In this document: positions 16,331 to 24,739 of the stretch, piece by piece
How the letters are laid out: each line of letters starts with the position of its first letter
Position numbering within the stretch: position 1 is the first letter of the stretch
Source: DAOSVX01 sp964440405
GTDB taxonomy: Bacteria; Bacillota_I; Bacilli_A; RF39; UBA660
Assembly (NCBI GenBank): GCA_964440405.1
Contig: CAYTSB010000005.1
Coordinates: forward strand, 1 to 33,155
Length of the DNA: 33,155 bases
Direction: 5' to 3'
Notes under the pieces: model-generated
Databases searched by the model: none
Seen by the model: only the letters and a program-made list of their open reading frames with translations
What the model was told of the DNA's origin: nothing
Made by a program: the position numbers and the translations under genes

Positions 16331-17617
16331 ATGATTGATATTAATTTAATAAGAGAAACTAAAGAATTAGTAAAAGAAAATATTAGGCAAAAATTTCAAG
16401 ATGAAAAACTACCTTTAGTTGATAAAGTAGAGGCATTAGATATTGAATATCGTCAGGTGAAAACAAAAGGAGATAATCTTCGTGGTTTAAGAAATAAATT
16501 AAGTGATCAAATTGGTTTATTAATTCGTGATAAAAAATTAGAAGAAGTGGCAATGATAAAAAATCAAGTAGCAGATATTAATCTGGAGTTAATTGATTTG
16601 GAACAAAAGGAAACGAAATTAGAACAAGAAATTAAAGATATAATGATGATGATTCCCAATATTATTGATTCTACAGTACCGATTGGTAGAAATGACACTG
16701 AAAATATTGAATTAGAAAAGTTTGGTGAACCTAAAATACCGGATTATGAGATACCTTATCATGCTGATATTTTGGAGAAACTAAATGGTTTGGATAAAGA
16801 TAGTTCATCAAAAACTAGTGGTAATGGTTTTTATTATTTAATTGGTGATATTGCCAGACTTCATTCAGTAATTTTATCTTATGCTAGAGATTTTATGATT
16901 GATAAGGGATTCACTTACTGTATTCCTCCTTTTATGATTAAGAGCGAAGTGGTAAGTGGAGTAATGAGCTTTGCTGAAATGGAAAATATGATGTATAAAA
17001 TTGAGGGAGAAGATTTATATTTAATTGGAACTAGCGAGCATTCAATGATTGGCAGATATATTGGCACAATAGTTCCTGAAAAAAAACTCCCGATAACTTT
17101 AACCAGTTATTCTCCCTGTTTCAGAAAAGAAGTTGGAGCTCATGGTTTAGAAGAAAGAGGAGTTTATCGAGTTCATCAATTTGAAAAACAAGAAATGATT
17201 GTTCTTTGCAAACCAGAAGAAAGTATGATTTGGTATGATAAAATGTGGAATTATACTGTAGAGTTTTTTAGAAATCTAGATATTCCAGTTAGAACTTTAG
17301 AATGCTGCAGTGGAGACTTAGCAGATTTAAAAGTTAAAAGTGTCGATATAGAAGGTTGGAGTCCAAGGCAACAAAAATACTTTGAATTAGGAAGCTGTTC
17401 TAATTTAGGAGATGCTCAGGCAAGAAGACTGGGAATTAGGATTAATGGTGAGAATGGTAAATATTATCCTCATACATTAAATAATACCGTAGTTGCTACG
17501 CCAAGAATGTTAATTGCCTTTTTAGAAAACAATTACAATAAAGATGGATCAATAAATATCCCTAAAGTATTGGTGCCATATATGGGTGGTAAAGAAATTA
17601 TTAAACCTCAAGAATAG
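16331..17617 (+). CDS. serS: Seryl-tRNA synthetase
   Basis: The 428-residue class II synthetase has the N-terminal coiled-coil tRNA-binding arm (about 30-110) and the catalytic core with GTSEHSMIGRYIG, motif 2 PCFRKEVGAHGLEERGVYR, and motif 3 NTVVATPRMLIAFLEN. It charges tRNA-Ser. An ATG at 16319 is in frame, but GGTG at 16321-16324 best serves the ATG at 16331, and SerRS normally begins M-I/L-D-I-x-L-I-R-E as here. The motif 2 region (FRKEVGAHG..RVHQFEKQE) and CCSGDLADLKVKSVDIEGW differ from the Escherichia-type enzyme (FRSEAGSAG) and recall archaeal and some clostridial enzymes. No T-box lies upstream. Confidence 0.95.
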   Translation: MIDINLIRETKELVKENIRQKFQDEKLPLVDKVEALDIEYRQVKTKGDNLRGLRNKLSDQIGLLIRDKKLEEVAMIKNQVADINLELIDLEQKETKLEQEIKDIMMMIPNIIDSTVPIGRNDTENIELEKFGEPKIPDYEIPYHADILEKLNGLDKDSSSKTSGNGFYYLIGDIARLHSVILSYARDFMIDKGFTYCIPPFMIKSEVVSGVMSFAEMENMMYKIEGEDLYLIGTSEHSMIGRYIGTIVPEKKLPITLTSYSPCFRKEVGAHGLEERGVYRVHQFEKQEMIVLCKPEESMIWYDKMWNYTVEFFRNLDIPVRTLECCSGDLADLKVKSVDIEGWSPRQQKYFELGSCSNLGDAQARRLGIRINGENGKYYPHTLNNTVVATPRMLIAFLENNYNKDGSINIPKVLVPYMGGKEIIKPQE

Positions 17618-17670
17618 ATTTTTTATAAATTAAAACTTTTTTTATGAATATAGACATAATCTAATAGCTA

Positions 17671-17696
17671 AAAAGGTACAAAGTTATGCGCCTTTT
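17671..17696 (+). terminator. Possible terminator after serS
   Basis: AAAAGG (17671-17676) pairs with CCTTTT (17691-17696) around a 14-base loop. The T run is only four bases, so it is a weak candidate. Confidence 0.3.
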
Positions 17697-17710
17697 AAAT
17701 TGATAAATAA

Positions 17711-17825
17711 TTAAGATAGCGAGCATAATAGTAGTGGGAAATTTTAGTGCTAATAAAATTTTATATAAATAGTACAAGTGGAACAGGGTACTTTTGATGA
17801 TCCGTGGGTAGTTGCATTTTAATAA
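17711..17825 (+). other. Intergenic region with possible T-box riboswitch remnant
   Basis: The 294-bp space between serS and the zinc-ribbon gene has no reading frame I can support. Part of it recalls a decayed T-box leader: AGCGAG at 17718-17723, a GTGGGAA loop-like stretch at 17734-17740, then GGAACAGGGTAC (17780-17791), GATGATCC and a T-rich end after GTTGC. Compare the intact leader at 26334-26536, which has AGCGAG, GGTGGAAG and a TGGTACCACG core. The T-box core here is damaged and the element is too short to work. This is pattern-based and uncertain. Confidence 0.25.
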
Positions 17826-17844
17826 AAAATATTATTTATTCAAA

Positions 17845-17873
17845 TTGATAATTTTTATCATCAATGTTATAAT
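17845..17873 (+). promoter_or_regulatory. SigA-type promoter of the zinc-ribbon/CotH cluster
   Basis: TTGATA at 17845-17850 and TATAAT at 17868-17873 are 17 bp apart, a strong promoter for the gene starting at 17912. Confidence 0.78.
17846..17860. promoter_or_regulatory. Fur-family-like 7-1-7 operator
   Basis: TGATAAT-T-TTTATCA is a 7-1-7 palindrome differing at one position from the Bacillus Fur box TGATAATNATTATCA. It covers the -35 box and the start of the spacer, the place expected for a repressor site. In such AT-rich DNA a chance match is possible. Confidence 0.4.
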
Positions 17874-17911
17874 AAAAAAGTAATTATAAAATAATAAGTG
17901 AGGATTATGAT

Positions 17912-18658
17912 ATGAATTGTAAAAAGTGTGGAACTTTAATTAAAAATGATAGTAATATTTGTGATGTTTGTGGCGAAAAAGTAGATTTAAATCAACCAAA
18001 TTTCCAATATGAATTAGAATCAAGCTATAAAGTTGAGCTAGAAAAAGATAACGAAAAAGCATCAATGTGGATTGCTTTAAGCATTATTTTATTAGTGGCA
18101 GCGGGAATTGCTTTTGCAGTTTTTAATAGATGTGATGAATGTCCTACGTGTAAAACTAATAATGAAAGCAATATGGCCACCACTAGTAGCAAAATAAAAC
18201 TAAGTGGTTATAATGTTATCTTATCAGATAATTATAAATATACAGTTGAAGGAAATACTATGTATATTAGCGATAAAACTGATAATTGGGGAGCTTCACT
18301 ATATATTATTGATGGAACCATGGCTACTTTAGCAACCAAATTGGAAAAAATGAAAGAAACTATGATCTTGGATGGTTACACTTTAAATAAAGTAGAAGAA
18401 AAGATAATCAATAATAATAAATTTTTAGTTATTGAAGGAATTAAAATGAATACTCATGTTTTATTTGCTTTAACTGGTGCTGGTAAAGAAGAAGTGGGAG
18501 TATGTGTTTTAGAAATCTATAATATCGATGAAATTTTTGATTATGATGTTTTAAATGATTTAGCACCTACTTTAAATAATGTTAAATTTGATAATCCACC
18601 TTTAAGCGTTACGATTAAGGATTATGATTTAACTAGATTCAGTTTATTTACCAAATAA
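17912..18658 (+). CDS. Membrane-anchored zinc-ribbon protein of unknown function
   Basis: I do not recognise a named family beyond the N-terminal zinc ribbon. Residues 2-24 hold CKKCGTLIKNDSNICDVCG with Cys3, Cys6, Cys17 and Cys20, a typical zinc_ribbon_2 motif. After a charged linker comes one membrane segment (about 52-71), followed at once by CDECPTC (Cys74, Cys77, Cys80) and a roughly 165-residue domain with alternating beta-strand character that should be outside the cell. The layout is a cytoplasmic metal-binding head, one membrane span and an exported domain. GTGAGGA precedes the ATG. cotH starts 24 bp after the stop, so they are probably co-transcribed from the promoter at 17845, possibly under the Fur-like site. 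Confidence 0.8.
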   Translation: MNCKKCGTLIKNDSNICDVCGEKVDLNQPNFQYELESSYKVELEKDNEKASMWIALSIILLVAAGIAFAVFNRCDECPTCKTNNESNMATTSSKIKLSGYNVILSDNYKYTVEGNTMYISDKTDNWGASLYIIDGTMATLATKLEKMKETMILDGYTLNKVEEKIINNNKFLVIEGIKMNTHVLFALTGAGKEEVGVCVLEIYNIDEIFDYDVLNDLAPTLNNVKFDNPPLSVTIKDYDLTRFSLFTK

Positions 18659-18682
18659 TATAATTTAATATTAAGGAGTAAT

Positions 18683-21568
18683 ATGAGTAAATTTAATAAA
18701 GAAAAATTTAAAGATAATATTGTTTATTTTATAATTTCTTTTGTAGTTATTATATTTCTTTTAATATTTTCAATTATTTATGATGGTAAAACTGTTAGGG
18801 AAGATGAAATCTTAAGTACTGGTATAGAAAAATACAGTAAATTAGTTATTAATGAAATTGCTTCTAATAATAAAGGAACCATTATGGCAAATGATGGTGG
18901 ACTTTATGACTGGATTGAACTTTATAATGGTAAAGATGAAGATATTAATTTAACTAACTATAGTCTGTCTGATGTTAATGATAAAATTAAATGGGTATTT
19001 CCAGAGAATACAATTATTAAAGGAAAAGGCTATTTAATCGTATTTTTAGCAGGAAAAAATAGTGAAGGATTAATTGCTAACTTTAAATTATCCAGTAAGG
19101 GTGATGAAACTCTGATTTTACGCAATGCCAAGAAAAAAATAATTGATGCTGTTGAAACCAAACCATTAGATAACAATCAAGTAATGGGCCGAGATATAGC
19201 TGGTAGTTGGCATATTTATGGCGTTATTACGCCAGGATTTGTTAATACTTTAGAAGGAAACACTAATTATCTTGATAATTTAAAAGCGGAAGAGAACCCA
19301 ATGCTTAGTATTAATGAAGTGTTACCAAGTAACGAAGGTTATTTTAAAGATAGTTTTGGTAACTACAGTGGTTATATTGAAATTATTAATAACAGTGATC
19401 AGACAATAAATTTAAGTGAATATGCTATTTCTAATAATTATAATATGCCATTTCAATATGTTTTACCGGATGTCAATTTAAAGAAAAACGAAGTGTTTTT
19501 AATTCTTACTTCTAATAAGAATACTGCTCTTAATAATGAATACCATGCTAATTTTAAATTAACTAAGGAAAATGGAGTAATAATTCTAGCTCATAATAAT
19601 AAAATAACTGCAAAAGTGGAATATAACTCTTTAGCCAATGGAATAGCTTTGATTAAAGATAATAATAATTATATTGAAACAGCTAGTATTAGCCCGGGAT
19701 ATGAGAATGATAAAGACGGGATTATTAGCTTTCAAAAGAAATATATGACTATTAATTCCGGCTTAATCATTAATGAGGTGATGTCTTCCAATTATTCTTA
19801 TTTACCTCAAAACGGTGGAATCTATTACGATTGGATTGAACTTTATAATAATAGTAATAAAGAAATTAAATTAAAAGAATATTGTATTGGTAAAAATGAT
19901 ACAGCTTGTAATAACTCATTGCCTGATATTACTTTAAAAGCTCATGAGTATTATGTTTTTATGGCTTCGGGTGATGTTAATTTAAGTAATAGTTCATATA
20001 AACATATAAACATTAAAATAGGAGATAATGATTCACTTTATTTATTTAAAGATAAGAAAATAATTGATTCATTATTTGTACCAGCTCTTGATCCTGGATA
20101 TTCTTTTGGTAAAAATAAAGGCTACGGAGTAGGATATTTTACATCGCCGACACCGAAGACTGAAAATAAAAACGGAACTATAGCTATTGCAACACCACCT
20201 ACTATTAAAACAGTAGGTGGTATTTATAATGATGTAGAAAAAGTTACAGTTGAAATTTATGGTGAAGGGGCTATTTATTATACAACCGATGGAACTAATC
20301 CCTCAACCAGTTCAATTAAATATGTTAATCCGATTAATTTAAAAAAAACAACATCTATCAAGGCCATTGCAGTTAAAGATGGTAAAAGAAACAGTAGTAT
20401 TAGTCATGCTTCCTATATTATTAATGAGAATCATACTGTTCCTGTATTAGCTATATCTATTGCTCCCGATAAATTCAATACAATAAATAAAAAAGCCTGG
20501 ACTACAGGAATTGAATTTGAAGCTTATGCTGAATATTTTGAAAAAAATAAGGAAGGTTTTGTTATTCCCTGTGGTTTTAAAGTTTTTGGCGGATCAACGA
20601 GAGGTCCAGCTAAAAAAAGTTATGCCTTAAAATTTACTAAAAAATATGGAGCAGGTAAGCTTAATTACCAGGTCTTTGATAACCGTGATTATTCTGCTTA
20701 TGATAGTTTGGTTTTGAGAACCGGTTCTCAGGATGAGCCTCGAGCAATGATTAGAGATATTTTAGGAACCAGTCTAGTTGATGATGTAACTGAAGCATAT
20801 GTCCAAGCCTATAAAACCGTAATTTTATATATTAATGGTAAATATTGGGGAATATATTTTATTAGAGAAAAGATTGAAGATAGCTATGTTGCTAATAACT
20901 TTAATACAAGTAATCCTGATACTGACATTTTAAGAGTTGATGGCGAAATTAAAACTGGTAATAATTTAGAATATAATAAATTGATTAGCTATATTAATAA
21001 TAATGATTTATCTAAGAATAGTAATTATGAATATGTTAAGTCTAAAATTGATATTACCTCCTTAATTGATTTCTGGGTAGCCAGTTCTTATGTTACTAAT
21101 AATGATATTGTTAATTATCGCTATTTTAGAAATCCTGATGTTGATGATGGTAAATGGAAATTTATTTTTTATGATTTAGACTGGGCTTGGTACAATTATG
21201 ATTTGAATTATTATCAATTTGCAACCAATCCGGGAGGAATGACAGTTAGACATTATACAACAGTTTTGCTAAGGAATTTAATGAAAAACAGTGAATTTAA
21301 GAAAATTTTTGTAGAAAGAGTTAGTTATCAATTAAAAAATGTTTGGAATAAAGAAAGAGTTCTGGCAAAGTATGATGAATTAATTGCTGAACTGGCTCCG
21401 GAAATTAAAAGAAATCATGAAAGATGGGGCTATAGTTTAACTGAATATAATACAAGATTAGCTGAATTAAAAACATATATTGAAAAAAGAGAAGGCTTTA
21501 TGATTAAGCAAACCGTATCTTTCTTTAATTTAAATAGTAAAGAAAAAGAAAAGTATTTTGGTGATTAA
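18683..21568 (+). CDS. CotH kinase family protein with lamin-tail domains
   Basis: The 961-residue protein starts with an uncleaved signal or anchor (about 10-32). Three lamin-tail-like domains follow, each opening with a related strand: VINEIASNNKG (~52), SINEVLPSNEG (~210) and IINEVMSSNYS (~361), each with a D/Y-WIELYN or YIEIIN strand. Next is a chitobiase C-terminal-like module with AIYYTTDGTNPS (~530), then the CotH domain from about 585 to the end, containing FGGSTRGPAKKSYALKF, LRTGSQDEPRAMIRD, WGIYFIREKIED and FYDLDWAWYNYD. CotH proteins are atypical kinases; spore-coat CotH phosphorylates coat proteins, but lamin-tail forms are surface proteins of unknown role. It is followed, with a two-base gap, by the VTC-like and DUF4956 genes, a combination that recurs in Firmicutes. 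Confidence 0.9.
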   Translation: MSKFNKEKFKDNIVYFIISFVVIIFLLIFSIIYDGKTVREDEILSTGIEKYSKLVINEIASNNKGTIMANDGGLYDWIELYNGKDEDINLTNYSLSDVNDKIKWVFPENTIIKGKGYLIVFLAGKNSEGLIANFKLSSKGDETLILRNAKKKIIDAVETKPLDNNQVMGRDIAGSWHIYGVITPGFVNTLEGNTNYLDNLKAEENPMLSINEVLPSNEGYFKDSFGNYSGYIEIINNSDQTINLSEYAISNNYNMPFQYVLPDVNLKKNEVFLILTSNKNTALNNEYHANFKLTKENGVIILAHNNKITAKVEYNSLANGIALIKDNNNYIETASISPGYENDKDGIISFQKKYMTINSGLIINEVMSSNYSYLPQNGGIYYDWIELYNNSNKEIKLKEYCIGKNDTACNNSLPDITLKAHEYYVFMASGDVNLSNSSYKHINIKIGDNDSLYLFKDKKIIDSLFVPALDPGYSFGKNKGYGVGYFTSPTPKTENKNGTIAIATPPTIKTVGGIYNDVEKVTVEIYGEGAIYYTTDGTNPSTSSIKYVNPINLKKTTSIKAIAVKDGKRNSSISHASYIINENHTVPVLAISIAPDKFNTINKKAWTTGIEFEAYAEYFEKNKEGFVIPCGFKVFGGSTRGPAKKSYALKFTKKYGAGKLNYQVFDNRDYSAYDSLVLRTGSQDEPRAMIRDILGTSLVDDVTEAYVQAYKTVILYINGKYWGIYFIREKIEDSYVANNFNTSNPDTDILRVDGEIKTGNNLEYNKLISYINNNDLSKNSNYEYVKSKIDITSLIDFWVASSYVTNNDIVNYRYFRNPDVDDGKWKFIFYDLDWAWYNYDLNYYQFATNPGGMTVRHYTTVLLRNLMKNSEFKKIFVERVSYQLKNVWNKERVLAKYDELIAELAPEIKRNHERWGYSLTEYNTRLAELKTYIEKREGFMIKQTVSFFNLNSKEKEKYFGD

Positions 21569-21569
21569 A

Positions 21570-22253
21570 ATGAGACATTATAGACATGAAATTAAATATA
21601 TTATTAATATTAGAGAAGCTGAAATTTTAAAACAAAGATTAAAATTAATAATGGCTATTGATTCAAACGGTTATTTTGAAGATGGGAGTTATTTAATAAA
21701 AAGTCTTTATTTTGATGATATTGATAATTCCAGTTATTTTGAAAAGTTAAATGGAGTGTTATATCGTAAGAAATATCGGGTTAGAATATATAATAATAGT
21801 GATAATAAAATTGTATTAGAAAGAAAATACAAGCATAATAATTTGACAAGTAAAGATAGTATCTTGATTAATAAAGATACTTATAGTAAAATAATAAATG
21901 GTAGGATAGAAGATATTTCAGTCGCAGAAAATGATCTGTTAAGTGAATTCCTTGCTGAAATGAGAATTAAAAGGTTACTTCCTTCAGTTATAGTTAAATA
22001 TAAACGACTAGCGTATACTTATCCGATTTCAAATATTAGAATTACATTTGATGAGGCAGTAGCTGGCGAAGGATTTAATTATGATTTATTTACTATTAAT
22101 GCTAGTGATTTTAAAGTATTGGAACCAAATGAAGTAGTATTGGAAGTAAAGTATGATGAATTGTTGCCAAAAGCAATTGCTGATATTCTTAGTAGTATTT
22201 CACTAAGAAGAGAAGCAGTTTCAAAATTTCAAAAAAGCAAAGATAAAATATAA
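21570..22253 (+). CDS. VTC domain protein, polyphosphate polymerase-like
   Basis: The 227-residue protein matches the VTC (CYTH-like) domain, the catalytic core of yeast vacuolar polyphosphate polymerase. Matching features are RHEIKYIIN at the start, IKSLYFDD, YRKKYRVRIY, VLERKYKH, VIVKYKRLAY, RITFDE, VVLEVKYDE and KFQKSK; the alternating basic residues line a tunnel in this fold. Bacterial members are annotated polyphosphate polymerase domain proteins, but their activity is mostly untested. I start at ATG 21570 with GGTGATT upstream rather than the TTG at 21558, which overlaps cotH. It sits between cotH and the DUF4956 gene, probably as part of one functional unit. Confidence 0.88.
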   Translation: MRHYRHEIKYIINIREAEILKQRLKLIMAIDSNGYFEDGSYLIKSLYFDDIDNSSYFEKLNGVLYRKKYRVRIYNNSDNKIVLERKYKHNNLTSKDSILINKDTYSKIINGRIEDISVAENDLLSEFLAEMRIKRLLPSVIVKYKRLAYTYPISNIRITFDEAVAGEGFNYDLFTINASDFKVLEPNEVVLEVKYDELLPKAIADILSSISLRREAVSKFQKSKDKI

Positions 22254-22266
22254 GGAGTGAAAATAA

Positions 22267-22941
22267 ATGAGTTTTGTAGATATGATCAAAAATAGTGTGT
22301 TGGAGGAATTTAGTGGGACATTAACTTTATCTTCGTTGTTATTATCATTAATAATTGCTTTTATAATTTCCATATATATTATTTTTATTTATAAAAAAAC
22401 CTATACGGGAGTTGTTTATTCCAAATCTTTTTCGTTATCAATCATTTTACTTTCAATGGTAACAGCTTTGGTAATTCAAACAATTAATTCAAATTTAGCA
22501 TTGTCTTTAGGAATGGTTGGAGCATTATCAATAATCAGATTTAGAACAGCAGTTAAAGAACCGGTGGATACCATATTCATGTTCTGGGCAATAGCGGCTG
22601 GAATTATGAGTGGAGCAGGGCTATATTTGCCATCTATTATTGCATCTTTAGCTTTAGGAGCATTGTTCTTTGTAGCATACTTATTTGGATTTAAGCAAGC
22701 TAATAGATATTTATTTATTTTAAAATATAGCAGTGATATTAGTGATGTTATTGAAAAGGCTTTAAATAATTTGCCAAAAAACAAATTAAGAAGCAAATCA
22801 GTTTTTAATGATCAAGTTGAATTAACTTTTGAACTTAGTTTAGATAAAGATAAATCAGCTAAAATTGTGGATAAATTTTCAACAATTAAAGGAGTCTATA
22901 CTGCCAGTGTGATAAACTATCAAAATGATTTTGGTGACTAG
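22267..22941 (+). CDS. DUF4956 family membrane protein
   Basis: The 224-residue protein has about four membrane segments in residues 18-145 and a soluble C-terminal tail. The stretch GMVGALSIIRFRTAVKEP followed by a hydrophobic helix is the DUF4956 hallmark, resembling the core of MgtC-like proteins. Function is unknown, but the family is regularly encoded next to VTC-domain and CotH proteins, which suggests a shared envelope or polyphosphate-linked process. AAGGAG at 22252-22257 is the ribosome binding site. The stop codon overlaps that of the convergent ZIP gene in the tetranucleotide CTAG, leaving no room for a terminator. Confidence 0.88.
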   Translation: MSFVDMIKNSVLEEFSGTLTLSSLLLSLIIAFIISIYIIFIYKKTYTGVVYSKSFSLSIILLSMVTALVIQTINSNLALSLGMVGALSIIRFRTAVKEPVDTIFMFWAIAAGIMSGAGLYLPSIIASLALGALFFVAYLFGFKQANRYLFILKYSSDISDVIEKALNNLPKNKLRSKSVFNDQVELTFELSLDKDKSAKIVDKFSTIKGVYTASVINYQNDFGD

Positions 22942-23738
22942 CCTAAAGCAACATCTAAAATCATCATTACTGAAAAACCAATTAGAGTAAATAAGGCCAT
23001 CAGGTCTTTTTTCTTGTTACTTTGACTTTCAGGAATTAATTCTTCAACGACAACATAAATCATCGCACCAGCGGCAAACGCTAGAAAAAAGGGTAATAAT
23101 ATTCTCGTTTTCATAACCAGAATAGCTCCCAACAAACCAGAAATCGGTTCGACAATTCCGCTAAGTTGTCCTATAAAAAAAGCTTTATTACGACTTAATC
23201 CTTCTCTTCTTAAAGGAAGACTAACAGCTGTTCCTTCAGGAAAATTTTGAAGTCCAATCCCAATTGCTAAAGTTAAAGCGGCAACAATTGTTGCTCCAGT
23301 TAATCCATAAGCAACTGAACCAAAAGCAACCCCAACCGCAAGACCTTCAGGAATATTGTGAAGAGTTATAGAAGTTACCAGCATAATCATTCTTTTATAA
23401 CTAGAACTGTTATTATTTCTTAGTTTTTTAAAAATCTTATCACAAATTTTATCACCAATAAAAAGAAGTAATCCGCCACTGAAAAAACCAATAAATACTA
23501 TTAACCAAGCATTCAGTTTTAAATTATTGGCCATTTCAATTGCTGGCGATAAAAGGGACCAGTATGATGCTGCAATCATTACCCCAGCAGCAAAACCAAG
23601 CATTGCATCCATAAAATTTTTATTTATTTTTTTAAAAAAGAAAACTAGAGAAGATCCTAAAGCAGTAATACTCCAAGTAAAGATGGTTGCTATTAAAGCG
23701 GCAATATAATAAGGAATACTACTAAACCATTCAATCAT
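22938..23738 (-). CDS. ZIP family metal transporter
   Basis: The 266-residue membrane protein has about eight hydrophobic segments and the two ZIP metal-site motifs: LHNIPEGLAVG (His127, Asn128, Pro130, Glu131) and LQNFPEGTAVS (Asn165, Glu168). It belongs to the GufA/ZupT-like bacterial branch, which imports zinc and other divalent metals. The usual His in the second helix motif is replaced by Gln, as in GufA-type members. GGGTG precedes the ATG at 23738. A TATAAT on the minus strand at 23763-23758 may be its -10, with a poor -35. I see no Zur or Fur palindrome upstream. It is convergent with the DUF4956 gene and divergent from the next one. Confidence 0.9.
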   Translation of the reverse strand: MIEWFSSIPYYIAALIATIFTWSITALGSSLVFFFKKINKNFMDAMLGFAAGVMIAASYWSLLSPAIEMANNLKLNAWLIVFIGFFSGGLLLFIGDKICDKIFKKLRNNNSSSYKRMIMLVTSITLHNIPEGLAVGVAFGSVAYGLTGATIVAALTLAIGIGLQNFPEGTAVSLPLRREGLSRNKAFFIGQLSGIVEPISGLLGAILVMKTRILLPFFLAFAAGAMIYVVVEELIPESQSNKKKDLMALFTLIGFSVMMILDVALG

Positions 23739-23796
23739 AAATCACCCAATTCCTTGTATTATATGAAGATAATTTAAAAAAGTTATAAGGTTAGTT

Positions 23797-23825
23797 TTGA
23801 CATCAATACCAATTAGTGATAAAGT
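23797..23825 (+). promoter_or_regulatory. SigA-type promoter of the 273-aa hypothetical gene
   Basis: TTGACA at 23797-23802 and TAAAGT at 23820-23825 are 17 bp apart, and TGA before the -10 gives an extended -10. It overlaps an ATG at 23816, which shows that the true start lies downstream. Confidence 0.65.
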
Positions 23826-23848
23826 ATTTCACCAAGGAGAGTTTTAAA

Positions 23849-24670
23849 ATGAAATATAGTACCTGTATCTCAATAGTTATGGCGGTAATTGATTATATGC
23901 TTGAAAAAAACTGGCAATTTCAGAATTTACCAAATAGGATCTTAAAAATAACTGCTAAAGGTTTTGTACTTGAAAAAGATGAATCCTATAATCAAAAGAT
24001 GATTGATAAAAATTCGATTTTTGTTTCACCAAGTCGTTTAATTGCAATGCTTTTTGAATTGCTTGAAACTGATAAGCCAGTAATTACTGAAATCATTGAA
24101 CAAATTCCTAAATATAAACTAGCTGATCCTATTTCTTATATTGGATTAGTAAATTATCTTGATAAGATGAGAATTAATGCTGATAGTATAGTTGCAACTG
24201 AAAAAGTTATTGATTTAAATTATATAAGGTTTAAACAAATGATTTTGCAGTTTAAAAAATATAGTATCTCTTCCCATCAAGAAATATTTGAATTAGGAAG
24301 TGCAAATTATAAATCTTTAGTTAATCTTAAAACAATGAATCCTGTTATAGCTAGAAGATTAGAAAGAATGTATCAGGTTGAAACTTTATTAACTGAATAT
24401 TGTAAAAAGAAAATATTACAAAGACCAGAGGCGGATATTTTTGATGCTGATTATGTTAGTTATCTTGAGGCATTAGATAAGGTTGATTTAGCAAACCATA
24501 CTATTACTTGGGATGAATTTTGTAAACTGGTAAGAATTGCTAATCTAAAAGAAGTGGCTGATCAAAATGAATATTGGCAATATCGACAAATGGATTCAAG
24601 TAGTCCAACTTTAACAGTTTTAGGGATTGAAGAAATAATTTTACCAGGTTATTTGACTATGCATATATAG
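23849..24670 (+). CDS. Hypothetical protein, 273 aa
   Basis: I do not recognise this protein. It is soluble, acidic-basic mixed and predicted largely helical, with no membrane segment, signal peptide, cysteine cluster or nucleotide-binding motif. The C-terminal part holds a Trp-rich stretch (ITWDEFCKL, then NEYWQYRQMD). The ATG at 23849 with AAGGAGA at 23834-23840 is chosen over the ATG at 23816, because the latter lies within the promoter. It is a single gene between the divergent ZIP gene and miaB. Codon use looks like that of its neighbours, so nothing points to recent transfer. Confidence 0.8.
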   Translation: MKYSTCISIVMAVIDYMLEKNWQFQNLPNRILKITAKGFVLEKDESYNQKMIDKNSIFVSPSRLIAMLFELLETDKPVITEIIEQIPKYKLADPISYIGLVNYLDKMRINADSIVATEKVIDLNYIRFKQMILQFKKYSISSHQEIFELGSANYKSLVNLKTMNPVIARRLERMYQVETLLTEYCKKKILQRPEADIFDADYVSYLEALDKVDLANHTITWDEFCKLVRIANLKEVADQNEYWQYRQMDSSSPTLTVLGIEEIILPGYLTMHI

Positions 24671-24690
24671 ATTATAATATTATTAAACTC

Positions 24691-24719
24691 TTTTATTTAT
24701 CTATTAAAAATAGTATAAT
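24691..24719 (+). promoter_or_regulatory. Candidate promoter of miaB
   Basis: TATAAT at 24714-24719 is clear, but the -35 (TTTTAT at 24691-24696, 17 bp away) is poor. Confidence 0.4.
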
Positions 24720-24739
24720 CTTTTAAGTGGAGGAATTTT

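Noticed and set aside
22476..22796. Minus-strand 106-codon frame
   Set aside because: It is antisense to the well-supported DUF4956 gene, with no ribosome binding site and no family resemblance.
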